A stretch of DNA of 64,000 nucleotides from Chloroflexota bacterium (GTDB taxonomy: Bacteria > Chloroflexota > UBA6077 > JACCZL01): contig JADZEM010000141.1 of the NCBI GenBank assembly GCA_020850535.1, positions 1 to 64,000 of the forward strand. The letters are read 5' to 3'. Each line of letters opens with the position of its first letter. Position 1 is the first letter of the stretch. The translations under genes and the position numbers were made by a program. Of the stretch, positions 27,201 through 34,589 are shown in pieces. Below the pieces are notes generated by a model. That model made no database searches and was not told the DNA's origin. It was given only the letters and a program-made list of their open reading frames with translations.

Positions 27201-27839
27201 GGACGCCAGGATCACACTCAGAGCAATCAGTGATATCCAGAGTTTATGACGTCCTATCCTTCGAATGACCAGGAGCATCAATGGTATATGGATAGCCACG
27301 GCAAAGCTCATATCATTTTGACTGACCTTCAGAACGGAAAATGCAGAGAGTTGATAGAGGGCTGCGCCAACACATGCCACGAGGCGAGATGTCGATAGCT
27401 CTCGGAGAAATACATAGGCTGACCATCCGGCGATAACCGCCAACGCCGTGGAGATGTAGGCAGATACCTGAAACAAGCTCTCCACAGGAAAGAGCGCCGC
27501 CAACACGGTCAGAGGGTTCGGAAAGGTGTAGGGCAGAGCGAGCGTGTTCAGGCCTACAAGGCTGGCATCGCTCCAGGCCAACAGATGCGCACGCTGCAAA
27601 CCATCAACGTGATGCCTCACGATGTTCAAGAAGCTGCTGAGTCGGTCGAAGTCGCCGATGAAGGTGGCGCTGCCCGTCAGCCCGCGGCGAAACACGAAGA
27701 CAACCACGAGGGCGAGCGCGCCTAACGCGACGAGATCGCGCCAGAACACGCGTCCCAGACCGTGCAACACCGTATCCCGAGGACGAGGCGCCTGAGCGGG
27801 CGTCGTCCCTGTCGCCCTGGTCTCCGATCTGGTCACCAC
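24270..27839 (-). CDS. Giant YfhO/GT-C-like membrane protein with three fibronectin type III domains
   Basis: 1189 residues from GTG 27839 (AGGGGAC upstream; a second GTG follows at once). Residues 1-480: about twelve membrane helices (LVALGALALVVVFVFRRG and others) with a periplasmic loop GDFDRLSSFLNIVRHH. Residues about 495-795: three fibronectin type III-like repeats, seen as TQIDVSWAAVDGAVSYRIEI, KLRIQWQEHVGQATYHVEAR and ELTIDWQPVAGADLYALEVN, with paired Cys in the last strands. After another helix comes a YfhO-like extracytoplasmic part ending in a C-terminal helix. It leads a two-gene operon. In 26761-26820 only 23 of 60 bases are G or C, suggesting foreign origin. Confidence 0.75.
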   Translation of the reverse strand: MVTRSETRATGTTPAQAPRPRDTVLHGLGRVFWRDLVALGALALVVVFVFRRGLTGSATFIGDFDRLSSFLNIVRHHVDGLQRAHLLAWSDASLVGLNTLALPYTFPNPLTVLAALFPVESLFQVSAYISTALAVIAGWSAYVFLRELSTSRLVACVGAALYQLSAFSVLKVSQNDMSFAVAIHIPLMLLVIRRIGRHKLWISLIALSVILASLLLFTFLQKAAYACMILGLYAAYRSALRRSFRPMVVTAASLGIALVGALPRIVSIADELRLLDRQRDSLQPRTFDEVYTFQNVLPREMLRWFDAEIFGRSMSEVVAFGNNVNVHEGMLLGSSSLAALFVTVYMVYAIVYLRNIRPGKIFWPPGLDEDVPFFVAFMLLICCLFVSKDALWVLYVMFGSMDFTHARIVVAGLIVQVALTTVALDALARSSSVGRLTFKPLHIVAGLGLGAVLYGAMSLATNLGQDATVPSTTSLQRLGRMNAQLLTAGVVSSEVQAPATVRAVPASRTQIDVSWAAVDGAVSYRIEIFGQMFQHLTEVGRVQGNQLAYRLGDLAVGETYQVRVKSCGSASADVTCSEPSPPVDVRMPPRLALPVTPPSPPPRPLVELTGSRKLRIQWQEHVGQATYHVEARPRGSDRFREVATLRPGETAREIDGPRSASRYTVRVRACVGGLCSPFGDEVTVEDGGSTGSLPGVSPTRRLSPPPVAPRRIALSPTELTIDWQPVAGADLYALEVNDEMSPEFVEVSRAHGQTTAVLPVSPDTVMLVRYRACVSDECSPASPPTEIVAPAALPPLPESPAGELWFVAVRSVLRIEAALVILGLVLVVAALTRGSPNVRMVLVVALGAAMVAESLTYADAQVNGPQNHSPVPFAQGDFVQADPWAFRMPGREARQAFHDVLEVDRYRTVSVCPPKEVTPLCAAHVSAFWHWRQVDGYSSLIPRRVTRLPWPDDALGLRTISFTSFDALPWPLLAFLGVKHAVHVTPDLYTNVPPDRTARDVRPSDVQIVENPTVPVPREFFAASIQPVLDINAAGAVLFPSGATPVLDVARRSVVEQYDGPLDLAAEGAISARYGDDTVQIELSPSNRPRFLVLNELFHPLWRAEVQGEPTKLYPTNLVMRGLLIPPGATHATLRFEPVARPSMIALFLTAGAVLMLGGVWGLRRYESGLLQAPAWTSRLRLPDSRTSV

Positions 27840-28239
27840 GTCTGTCCCCTGATGCTCCCCCAGGACTGCGCCGCGCTGGACGTGAGGGGATGACGGACAG
27901 GCCCATCACCTTCATCAAGGTCGAGCATGAGCTATGCCGCGAGTGGCTCAGCGCACGCCTCTTCCGCCCGCCACCCCGGCAGCGCTCGGGATTCGCGATA
28001 CTGAGACCCCTGAAGCGTCTGGATGCGTCCAGTTCTGTATCTTAGGCAACGCGGCGATGAGTATCCACTCTGGACTGCGACCGGATGCGATGGCGATGCT
28101 CGGCGGATCTGGCGCTTCGTCGACGACAGGAGCGGTTCGCCACTCATGAAGGCGGGTCTTTGGCGGTGGTCACCTGCCCACCCCTCTCCGGGCCAGCGAC
28201 GAAACCGGTACCATCACTCTCCAGGAGGATCATCAGGCC
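27840..28239. other. Divergent intergenic region, tyrS leader
   Basis: 400 bases. AGGAGG at 28223-28228 serves tyrS. I found no convincing promoter, T-box or terminator; the GGTGGTCACC near 28170 does not fit the T-box core. Confidence 0.5.
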
Positions 28240-29481
28240 ATGGAGAGCGGATTTGACCTGCTCGTGGAGCGGGGCTTCGTCTATCAGTCGTCGAACGACC
28301 AGGCGTTGCGCGCGGCGCTCGCGCGTCCCCTCACGCTCTATTGTGGCTACGATCCGACCGCCAACAGCCTGACCGTCGGCCACCTCGTCCCGATCATGAT
28401 GCTGGCCCACCTTCAGCGGGCCGGCCACCACCCCATCGCGCTCGTCGGCGGCGGCACCACCATGGTCGGCGACCCGACCGGCAAGGCCGAGGCACGGGTC
28501 ATGATGACCAAAGAGCAGATCGCCACCAACCAGGAAGCGATCAAGGGGCAGTTGGCACACTACCTCGACTTCTCCCCCGCATCACCCGTGCAGGCCAGGA
28601 TGGTCAACAACGCCGACTGGCTCATGAAGCTCGGCTACATCGACTTCCTGCGGGAGATCGGCCGGCACTTCAGCGTCAACCAGATGCTCCAGCACGAGAC
28701 CTATCGCGACCGGCTCCAGGGCTCCGGCCTGAGCTTTATCGAGATGAACTACGTGCTGCTCCAGGCGTACGACTTCCTGCACCTGTACCGCGAGTACGGC
28801 TGCACGCTTCAGGTCGGCGGCACCGACCAGTGGTTCAACATCCTGGCCGGCGCCGAGCTGATCCGCCGGGCTGACGGCGGCGAGGCGTTCGCGCTGGTGG
28901 CCCCGCTGATCACCACCGCGTCTGGGGCCAAGATGGGGAAGACGGAGGCCGGGGCGGTCTGGCTCTCGCCGGAGCGGACCACGCCGTACGCCTTCTACCA
29001 GTTCTGGGTCAACACCGAGGACGCCGACGTCGGGCGGTTCCTCCGCCTGTTCACGTTCTTCGCAGCGGACGAGATCGCGCGGCTGGCCGACCTCGGCGGG
29101 GCCGAGCTGCGCACGGCCAAGGAGATCCTGGCGTTCGAGGTCACCCGCATCGTGCACGGCGAGGCGGCGGCCACCGAGGCGCAGCAGGCCGCGCGCGCCC
29201 TCTTCGGCGGCGAGGGCGGCTCGCTGGAGCATGTCCCCACCACGGCGCTCCCCTCGGACCGCCTGGCCGAGGGCATCGAGGTGGTCGAGCTGCTGGTGCT
29301 CGGCGCGCTGGCAAGCTCCAAGAGCAGCGCACGACAGCTCATCAAGCAGGGCGGCGTCTCGTTGGGCGATCGCCGCGTTGAGACGCCGGACGTTCGCATC
29401 ACGCGCGAGCAGATCGGCGAGCAGGGCATCCTGCTGCGGGCCGGGAAGAAGCGCTTCCACCGGTTTGTGTCCAGTGTGTAG
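28240..29481 (+). CDS. tyrS: Tyrosyl-tRNA synthetase
   Basis: 413 residues, ATG 28240. This is a class I synthetase of the Escherichia coli TyrRS type. The HIGH-like motif is GHLV at residues 47-50, the KMSKS-like loop is KMGKT at 231-235, and the tyrosine pocket carries YCGYDPT and QVGGTDQWFN. An S4 RNA-binding domain closes the protein (SSKSSARQLIKQGGVSLGDR, about 345-410). It charges tRNA-Tyr in the cytoplasm. A strong intrinsic terminator follows. Confidence 0.98.
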   Translation: MESGFDLLVERGFVYQSSNDQALRAALARPLTLYCGYDPTANSLTVGHLVPIMMLAHLQRAGHHPIALVGGGTTMVGDPTGKAEARVMMTKEQIATNQEAIKGQLAHYLDFSPASPVQARMVNNADWLMKLGYIDFLREIGRHFSVNQMLQHETYRDRLQGSGLSFIEMNYVLLQAYDFLHLYREYGCTLQVGGTDQWFNILAGAELIRRADGGEAFALVAPLITTASGAKMGKTEAGAVWLSPERTTPYAFYQFWVNTEDADVGRFLRLFTFFAADEIARLADLGGAELRTAKEILAFEVTRIVHGEAAATEAQQAARALFGGEGGSLEHVPTTALPSDRLAEGIEVVELLVLGALASSKSSARQLIKQGGVSLGDRRVETPDVRITREQIGEQGILLRAGKKRFHRFVSSV

Positions 29482-29520
29482 CCCGGCCGCAACACGCGCG
29501 GGGCGGGGGAGAAGGACTGA

Positions 29521-29568
29521 GGAGGGCTGGCCGCGCCACCGCGCGGCCAGCCCTCCTTCATCTTTCTG
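29521..29568 (+). terminator. Intrinsic terminator of tyrS
   Basis: Perfect 15-bp stem GGAGGGCTGGCCGCG / CGCGGCCAGCCCTCC (29521-29535 and 29542-29556) with a 6-base loop, followed by TTCATCTTTCT. It lies 40 bases after the tyrS stop. Confidence 0.8.
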
Positions 29569-29633
29569 CAATGCGCGGCCAGGGTCACACCAGCGGAGAA
29601 ACCACCGGGAGTCCGGCGGCTACAGGTCAGCAC

Positions 29634-29661
29634 GGTGACGTTTCAGGCGCAGCGCGTCACC
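29634..29661. promoter_or_regulatory. Inverted repeat upstream of the first Asp/Asn-rich gene
   Basis: GGTGACG / CGTCACC (29634-29640 and 29655-29661), 14-base loop, about 50 bp upstream of the putative -35 box. A half-site-like ACGTGAC follows. Possible operator. Confidence 0.3.
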
Positions 29662-29710
29662 AAAAACGTGACAGAACGATTGTTCATGATGACGACGACA
29701 GACCAACCTG

Positions 29711-29739
29711 TTGGCGAATGAACAAAATCCTGCTATTGT
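29711..29739 (+). promoter_or_regulatory. Promoter of the first Asp/Asn-rich gene
   Basis: TTGGCG (29711-29716), 17-bp A/T-richer spacer, TATTGT (29734-29739), about 64 bases before the ATG. It lies in a locally A/T-rich patch after the tyrS terminator. Confidence 0.55.
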
Positions 29740-29803
29740 TAGCCCGAATCTGCCCAATGTCCCCTTTCCGGGGGTAGCTGGGTCCGCATCGGAGGTGCGG
29801 CGT

Positions 29804-30616
29804 ATGGCTGCGGTTCGCGCGGTCTTGATCGCCATCATGATCCTGGCGATGGCGGTAACGCCGTTGCTCGTTCCGTCGTTTGGCGGCGGCTCGGACAGTT
29901 CCACCGCGTACGCTTCGTTCGCTGGTGGCACACGCACAGGTGACCGGTCTGTTGCTCCGCAGCAGAACGGGAACAATAACGACAACGACGACGACGACGA
30001 CGACAACGACGACGGCGATAACGACGACGACGATAACGACGACGGCGATAACGACGACGACGACAATAACGACAACGACAGCGACGATAACGACAACGGC
30101 GACGACGGCGATGACAACGACAACGACAGCGACGGCAATGACAACGTCCGAATCGTTGTGCAGTCACCGCGTGACAGCGTCAATCGGCCGACCAAGTGCT
30201 TCGACACGCGCGAGGTCAGCACGATCCAGCTCGGCACTGGCAGCTACGATGTGACCGTCCAGGTCATGCCGCACTCCAGCTTCGGCCAGACGACCCGGAT
30301 GACGCTCCGTGCGCTCGATCCGTCGTCGGTGCCTGGCCCGGGCTCGGCAGGCACGCTCGTGGACAGCGTGGTCTTCCAGCTCGACGCGCAGGCTGGCTGC
30401 GACGGCGCTGCCATCGGCACCCTGCCGAACGCCGTCAACCTCGGGATTGTCTACAACGTGACCAGCTCGGTCGACAAGGCCAAGCTGCAGATCGTCAAGC
30501 TCGACGGCAGCTCCTGGACCAACGTCGCGACGGTTCCGGACCCAACCGCGGGCAACCCGTACGTCTCGGCGACGATCTCGAGCGCTGGCACCTACGCGCT
30601 GATCCAGAAGCCGTAA
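29804..30616 (+). CDS. Exported Asp/Asn-rich repeat protein, paralogue 1
   Basis: 270 residues from ATG 29804 with GGAGGT seven bases upstream. Residues 5-25 are a signal or anchor (AVLIAIMILAMAVTPLLVP). Residues 55-114 are almost only Asp, Asn and Gly, with an internal repeat NDDGDNDDDD. Residues 120-270 form a beta-rich domain with two Cys (C132, C199) and the ending LPNAVNLGIVYN... SATISSAGTYALIQKP, which resembles the strand pattern of ZU5-like and bacterial surface modules. The acidic tract could bind calcium or other cations at the cell surface. No function is known. First of three paralogues in a row. Confidence 0.82.
   Translation: MAAVRAVLIAIMILAMAVTPLLVPSFGGGSDSSTAYASFAGGTRTGDRSVAPQQNGNNNDNDDDDDDNDDGDNDDDDNDDGDNDDDDNNDNDSDDNDNGDDGDDNDNDSDGNDNVRIVVQSPRDSVNRPTKCFDTREVSTIQLGTGSYDVTVQVMPHSSFGQTTRMTLRALDPSSVPGPGSAGTLVDSVVFQLDAQAGCDGAAIGTLPNAVNLGIVYNVTSSVDKAKLQIVKLDGSSWTNVATVPDPTAGNPYVSATISSAGTYALIQKP
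29966..30146 (+). repeat. GAC/AAC trinucleotide repeat tract in paralogue 1
   Basis: About 180 bp of near-uninterrupted GAC, GAT, AAC, AAT and GGC codons. It is in frame and codes the Asp/Asn tract. Prone to slippage by whole codons. Confidence 0.9.
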
Positions 30617-30680
30617 GCGTTCCGCACGGCACGTCGTCCCTGCCTCGGCAGGGGCGACGCTCCAGAGTTTGGGCAGAAGC

Positions 30681-30706
30681 GCCGATGCTGGGAAACCAGC
30701 ATCGGC
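30681..30706 (+). terminator. Terminator after paralogue 1
   Basis: 11-bp stem GCCGATGCTGG / CCAGCATCGGC with a GAAA loop, followed by GTCTTGCTGT. A second hairpin precedes it at 30632-30659 (13-bp arms, one G-U pair). Confidence 0.65.
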
Positions 30707-30811
30707 GTCTTGCTGTCGTGTGTGGGTACGGCGTCTCCGTCGTGGAATGCTTCTTGCGTCGGGGCGATCCTGAGCCACCTGCTGGCTCCAGCTCCAGGAG
30801 GATCCCGTCAC

Positions 30812-31612
30812 ATGTCCAGACTTCGTGCGCTCCTCATCTCCCTCACGATCCTGGCAATGGCCGTGGCGCCGTTGCTCGTGCCGACGTTGACCGCTGGCGG
30901 CCCCAGCAGCAGCCGGGCCTATGCCGCCACGGCGGGCGCGCCCGTGAGCCAGGACAACGACGATGAAGACAACGATGATGATGATGACGAGGACAACGAC
31001 GACAGCGACAATGACGACGCCGACAACGATGATGACGGCGACAACCAGGACGACGACGACAACCAGGACGACGACGACAACGACGACAGCGACAACGACG
31101 ATGGCGATGACAACGGGAACGGCAACGCCAACGACAATGGCGACGACGGGGATGTCGCGCCGGCGCCGGTCACCGCGGCCCCAGCAGCGCCGTCAGCCTC
31201 GGCCTGCACCACGCCCGGGCAGGAGACCGCTGTCAGCTCGGCAGATGGCCGCGTGTCGGCCCGCGTCTTCAGCAGCATGACGCAGTCGATCAAGCTCACC
31301 ATCGCCAGCCCCATCGATCCGGCCTCGGTGCCGCCGGCCCCCGGCGCAGTGGTTGGCGGTCAACTGTTCCAGATCGTCGCGCAGACCTGTGATGGCGCTC
31401 CGATCGCCGCGCTGCCCGCCGAGATCAACGTCGGGGTCAGCTACTCGGATGCGGACGCCGCTGGCCTGAACGAGTCGAACTTTACGCTCTCCCGCCTGGA
31501 CACCTCGGCCAACCAGTGGCGCGCCACCCCGAAGCAGGCCGCCGACCCGGCCGGCAACTTCACCTCGGCCACCATCACCGAGATGGGCTACTACGTCCTG
31601 CACCAGCGGTAA
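30812..31612 (+). CDS. Exported Asp/Asn-rich repeat protein, paralogue 2
   Basis: 266 residues from ATG 30812; AGGAGG lies ten bases upstream. The N-terminal segment (ALLISLTILAMAVAPLLVP) is nearly the same as in paralogue 1. Residues 47-114 are Asp/Asn-rich with Gln-Asp blocks (DNQDDDD twice). A Pro/Ala linker follows, then the conserved beta domain with Cys at 132, the same position as in paralogue 1, and Cys at 193. It ends LPAEINVGVSYSDADAAG... TSATITEMGYYVLHQR. The Cys pair probably forms a disulfide. Separate hairpins flank it, so it may be its own transcript. Confidence 0.82.
   Translation: MSRLRALLISLTILAMAVAPLLVPTLTAGGPSSSRAYAATAGAPVSQDNDDEDNDDDDDEDNDDSDNDDADNDDDGDNQDDDDNQDDDDNDDSDNDDGDDNGNGNANDNGDDGDVAPAPVTAAPAAPSASACTTPGQETAVSSADGRVSARVFSSMTQSIKLTIASPIDPASVPPAPGAVVGGQLFQIVAQTCDGAPIAALPAEINVGVSYSDADAAGLNESNFTLSRLDTSANQWRATPKQAADPAGNFTSATITEMGYYVLHQR
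30951..31158 (+). repeat. Trinucleotide repeat tract in paralogue 2
   Basis: About 205 bp of GAC/GAT/AAC codons, in frame. It codes the Asp/Asn tract of residues 47-114. Confidence 0.9.
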
Positions 31613-32063
31613 GCGACTCGCTCATTTTGGCGGACGCTGTCGCGCGGGGCTCGTCCCCCACCCTGCATGCGCGAGAACGGCTGAATGCAGCGCGGGGGCA
31701 TGTCCCCCGCCCGTTCTTCTCAGGAACGGGCGGGGGACATGCCCCCGCGCTGCAGCGTTCGTCGATCTGCGATCATCTTCCACCTGGCCGCGCGCAGCCG
31801 TAGAAAGCTCACCCCGCCGACAACATGCGCACGCCCGCTCACGGTTGCACGATTGAGAGGGCGGGGCGGGCAACCGGCCCGGCCCGCCATTCGTGTTATA
31901 CGGTGAGACGCCGCGCACCGCCTGCGCTGGCATCCCCGTGCGTACGCTGGCAGCCGTGTCTGGCGGAAGGCCCAGCGTCGTCGGATGGCATCCCTGACTC
32001 ACTCGTGATCCTGGCCGCCCTCGGCAGCACCGAGCTGCGCCAGCACTGGAGGCTGAAAAGACG
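31613..32063. other. Intergenic region between paralogues 2 and 3
   Basis: 451 bases with no credible gene. Apart from the perfect inverted repeat at 31686-31754, it shows only G+C-rich sequence and a GGAGG at 32048-32052 that serves paralogue 3. Confidence 0.6.
31686..31754. repeat. Perfect 31-bp inverted repeat
   Basis: Arms 31686-31716 and 31724-31754 are exact reverse complements, starting TGCAGCGCGGGGGCATGTCC, with a 7-base loop TTCTCAG. Each arm also contains its own GGGGGCATGTCCCCC palindrome, so alternative cruciform folds exist. A related core occurs at 11881-11901. No T-run follows. Confidence 0.92.
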
Positions 32064-32840
32064 ATGACCCTCTTCCGTCTGCTGCAAGTCAGCGTAGTGA
32101 TCGTGCTGCTGTTCGGCAGCACCTGGGTCGTCCGCGTGCTGGGGATGGCCGCCGAGCCGCCCGGCAGCTCTCCAACGTGGCTGGCCAGCAGCACGGCGCT
32201 GGCCGGGGTCTTGTCGCAGAACAACAATGACAACAGCGATAACAGCGACAATAGCAGCGGCGACGATAACAGCGACAACAGCGACAACGACGGCGGCGGC
32301 GACAATAACAGCGACAACAATGACAATGAGAGCAACGGCAATGACAACGGCTATGACGACAACGACAACTTCAACATCGATCTGCCGCCGATCCCGACCG
32401 GCCCGGTCCGCCCGCCCGAGCCAGAGTGCGCCCAGCCGGGACAGGACACGACCTTCACCTCGCGTGATGGCAAGGCGACCGTCCGCGTCTTCGCCTCGAC
32501 GCCGCGCCCGGTCCGCATCGAGATCTATCAGGTGATCGACTTCCTCTCCGCGCCGCTGCCGCCGGGGAACCTTGTTGGCCTGCTGGCCTACGAGATCCGC
32601 GCCAGCTACTGCGACTCGAACCCGCTCTCCGAGTTGCCGGCCGAGGTCAATCTGGGCATCCGCTACAGCGACCTTGAGGCCACGGGCCTGGACGAGAGCC
32701 GCTTTGTGATCGGCCGGCTGGACGTGCCGTCTGGCGTCTGGACGCCGGTCGAAAAACGCGGCAACGATCCGTCGAGCAACTTCGTCTCTGCGACCATCAG
32801 CCAGACCGGGTTCTACATGGTCTGGGAGCTGCGCCCCTGA
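32064..32840 (+). CDS. Exported Asp/Asn-rich repeat protein, paralogue 3
   Basis: 258 residues from ATG 32064 (GGAGG 11 bases upstream). It has a longer N-terminal hydrophobic segment (FRLLQVSVVIVLLFGSTWVV). Residues 52-102 are rich in Asn, Asp and Ser rather than Asp alone. After a Pro-rich linker comes the shared beta domain (Cys 122 and Cys 183): CAQPGQDTTFTSRDGKATVR, then LPAEVNLGIRYSDLEATGLD, ending SATISQTGFYMVWELRP. This is closer to paralogue 2 than to 1. A clear terminator follows. Confidence 0.82.
   Translation: MTLFRLLQVSVVIVLLFGSTWVVRVLGMAAEPPGSSPTWLASSTALAGVLSQNNNDNSDNSDNSSGDDNSDNSDNDGGGDNNSDNNDNESNGNDNGYDDNDNFNIDLPPIPTGPVRPPEPECAQPGQDTTFTSRDGKATVRVFASTPRPVRIEIYQVIDFLSAPLPPGNLVGLLAYEIRASYCDSNPLSELPAEVNLGIRYSDLEATGLDESRFVIGRLDVPSGVWTPVEKRGNDPSSNFVSATISQTGFYMVWELRP
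32217..32371 (+). repeat. Trinucleotide repeat tract in paralogue 3
   Basis: About 150 bp dominated by AAC/AAT, GAC/GAT and AGC codons, in frame. It codes the Asn/Asp/Ser tract. Confidence 0.85.
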
Positions 32841-32888
32841 CACGGCGCCCCCAACGGCGCCGCACCCCGGCTCACCTTGCGCGCTCAG

Positions 32889-32922
32889 CGTGGCGTACCA
32901 TGAGGGTACGCCACGTTTGTTT
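32889..32922 (+). terminator. Intrinsic terminator of paralogue 3
   Basis: 11-bp perfect stem CGTGGCGTACC / GGTACGCCACG (32889-32899 and 32905-32915), 5-base loop, then TTTGTTTG. Confidence 0.8.
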
Positions 32923-32955
32923 GCCGGTCCACGAGAGACCTGGGAGGAGCGCACC

Positions 32956-33861
32956 ATGTCGCAGCGACGTTTTCACGGGGTCGTGCCGCCGACGATCACC
33001 GCCCTCGACACCGATGAGAACCTTGACCGTGCGGCGATGTCCCGCCTCGTCGAGTATCAGATCAGCGGCGGGGTGAACGGTATCTTCGTGCTGGGCACCA
33101 ACGGCGAGGGGCCGTGCCTGCGCGACGCCGTCCGTCAGGGCGCCTGCGAGGTCGCCGTGGAGACCGCCAACGGGCGCGTTCCGGTCATCGCAGGGGTGCT
33201 ACAGCCGAGCACGGCCCGCATCATCGACGACGTCAAGCTGCTGGAGAGGACGGGCATCGCGGCAGTGGTCGTGACCACCCCGTACTACTTCGGCGGCTAC
33301 AACGACGACGAGCTGGTCAACCACTACCGTCGCGTGGCCGATGCCACAGATCTGCCCGTCCTGGTCTACAACATCCCGCAGAACACGAAGGTTCCGGTCT
33401 CGGCGGGCGCCCTGTTCAAGATCGCCGAGGATCCCCGCATCGCCGGCGTCAAGGACAGCTCCGGCAACTGGGCGGAAGTCCAGCGGATGATCCTCGAGCG
33501 CCCGCGTGAGGACTTCACCATCCTCCAGGGCAACCAGCAGATGGGCGCCATCTCGCTGGTGCTCGGCGCAGACGGGCTGGTGCCGGGCTTTGCCAACGTT
33601 CACCCGCGCCTGCTCTCGGACCTGTACGCGGCGGCGCAGCGCGGCGACACGGCCGAGGCGTTCGCCATTCAGAAGAGGGTGGACGCGTTCCTCCGTATCC
33701 GGGGCCGGGCCTCGCTGCACTGCACCAAGCTGCTGGCCGCGCACCTCGGGCTGATCGAGCCGACGGTGACCGCGCCGCTGCCGCGCATGAACCCCGACGA
33801 GGCGAAACGGTACATCGACGCCTGCCTCGCGGCCGGCTTCCCCACCCGCGCCACAGTCTGA
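32956..33861 (+). CDS. Dihydrodipicolinate synthase/N-acetylneuraminate lyase family protein
   Basis: 301 residues from ATG 32956 with GGGAGGAG seven bases upstream; the frame extends upstream through the terminator, so the internal start is favoured. A TIM-barrel class I aldolase: GTNGEG is the equivalent of the GTTGE pyruvate-binding motif, the Tyr is in VYNIP, and the Schiff-base Lys is in GVKDSSGN. Members include DapA, sialic-acid lyase, 2-keto-3-deoxy sugar aldolases and 5-keto-4-deoxyglucarate dehydratase. There is no lysine operon here, so a sugar-acid aldolase is at least as likely as DapA. Confidence 0.9.
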   Translation: MSQRRFHGVVPPTITALDTDENLDRAAMSRLVEYQISGGVNGIFVLGTNGEGPCLRDAVRQGACEVAVETANGRVPVIAGVLQPSTARIIDDVKLLERTGIAAVVVTTPYYFGGYNDDELVNHYRRVADATDLPVLVYNIPQNTKVPVSAGALFKIAEDPRIAGVKDSSGNWAEVQRMILERPREDFTILQGNQQMGAISLVLGADGLVPGFANVHPRLLSDLYAAAQRGDTAEAFAIQKRVDAFLRIRGRASLHCTKLLAAHLGLIEPTVTAPLPRMNPDEAKRYIDACLAAGFPTRATV

Positions 33862-33907
33862 ACCACATCCGACCTGAGAACCGCGGGCGTCCAGCGCCCA
33901 GGTGTAT

Positions 33908-33987
33908 CTCACCCCCAGCCCCGCTCCGCGCCGGAGGATGATGTCGGCGAGGCCGATAGTCGCGCCGCGCGGCAGGCTGGGGGTGAG
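33908..33987. repeat. Intergenic inverted repeat
   Basis: 13-bp arms CTCACCCCCAGCC / GGCTGGGGGTGAG (33908-33920 and 33975-33987) around 54 bases. It shares the CTCACCCCC core with 7016-7043 and 89-150. Confidence 0.7.
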
Positions 33988-34124
33988 GCAATCCTGGGGC
34001 CGCGCAACTTGTGTGGACCGCATCATCTCCAGAAATGCAGGACATCTGTCCCGCTGACTGGTGCCGCTTGTCCCTCCCCAATCTGAGAGGCTCACGTTAC
34101 CCTTCCAGTATCGCGAGCACTCGG

Positions 34125-34589
34125 ATGGATGTGCCTGAAGGGGTCGGACCAGAGATGGATGCCAGCCGCTCGGATCCGGCGTGGCAAGTGGCTACGCAAA
34201 GCTCTCCACACAATGGCGCGGCGAGCCAGACGCCTCGGGCGCGGCTGATCGTGCCGCGAGGCAGCCAGACGAACGGTACCGCGTCGCACGGCACGCTGAC
34301 CGATGATGACGGCGTGGTGTCGTGTGTCGCGCACGCCCCTGAACGGCCACATCCGCTGGATGCGCTCCGGGCACGGCTGCCCAACCAGCTTACACGGCGC
34401 GAGCGTGAGATCGCCGCGCTCATCGGCGAAGGGATGACCAGCCGGCAGATCGCCGAGCGGCTCATCATCTCGCTACGAACAGTCGACGCGCACGCCGAGC
34501 ATATTCGGAGCAAGTTCGGGCTGCACTCGCGGGCGCAGATCGCCGCGTGGGCCGTCGATCAGGGCATCGTGGAGCGGCCCCCCAGGTAG
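34125..34589 (+). CDS. LuxR-type helix-turn-helix protein
   Basis: About 154 residues if ATG 34125 is used; ATG 34155 is an alternative and neither has a strong ribosome-binding site. The last 65 residues are a GerE/LuxR HTH: LTRREREIAALIGEGMTSRQ, IAERLIISLRTVDAHAEHIR. The N-terminal 85 residues are low-complexity with no receiver or PAS domain. It is either a stand-alone transcription factor of the LuxR/FixJ type or a degenerate response regulator. Confidence 0.75.
   Translation: MDVPEGVGPEMDASRSDPAWQVATQSSPHNGAASQTPRARLIVPRGSQTNGTASHGTLTDDDGVVSCVAHAPERPHPLDALRARLPNQLTRREREIAALIGEGMTSRQIAERLIISLRTVDAHAEHIRSKFGLHSRAQIAAWAVDQGIVERPPR

Noticed and set aside
28140-28239. Possible T-box leader before tyrS
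   Set aside because: GGTGGTCACC near 28170 superficially resembles the T-box core, but the rest of the core, Stem I features and a terminator/antiterminator pair are absent.
29570-29640. Cyclic di-GMP or cobalamin riboswitch after tyrS
   Set aside because: GAGAAACCACCGGG is only a passing resemblance; the conserved cores of these classes are absent.
29966-32371. CRISPR or non-coding satellite in the GAC/AAC tracts
   Set aside because: The tracts are in frame within genes that have ribosome-binding sites and conserved flanking domains.
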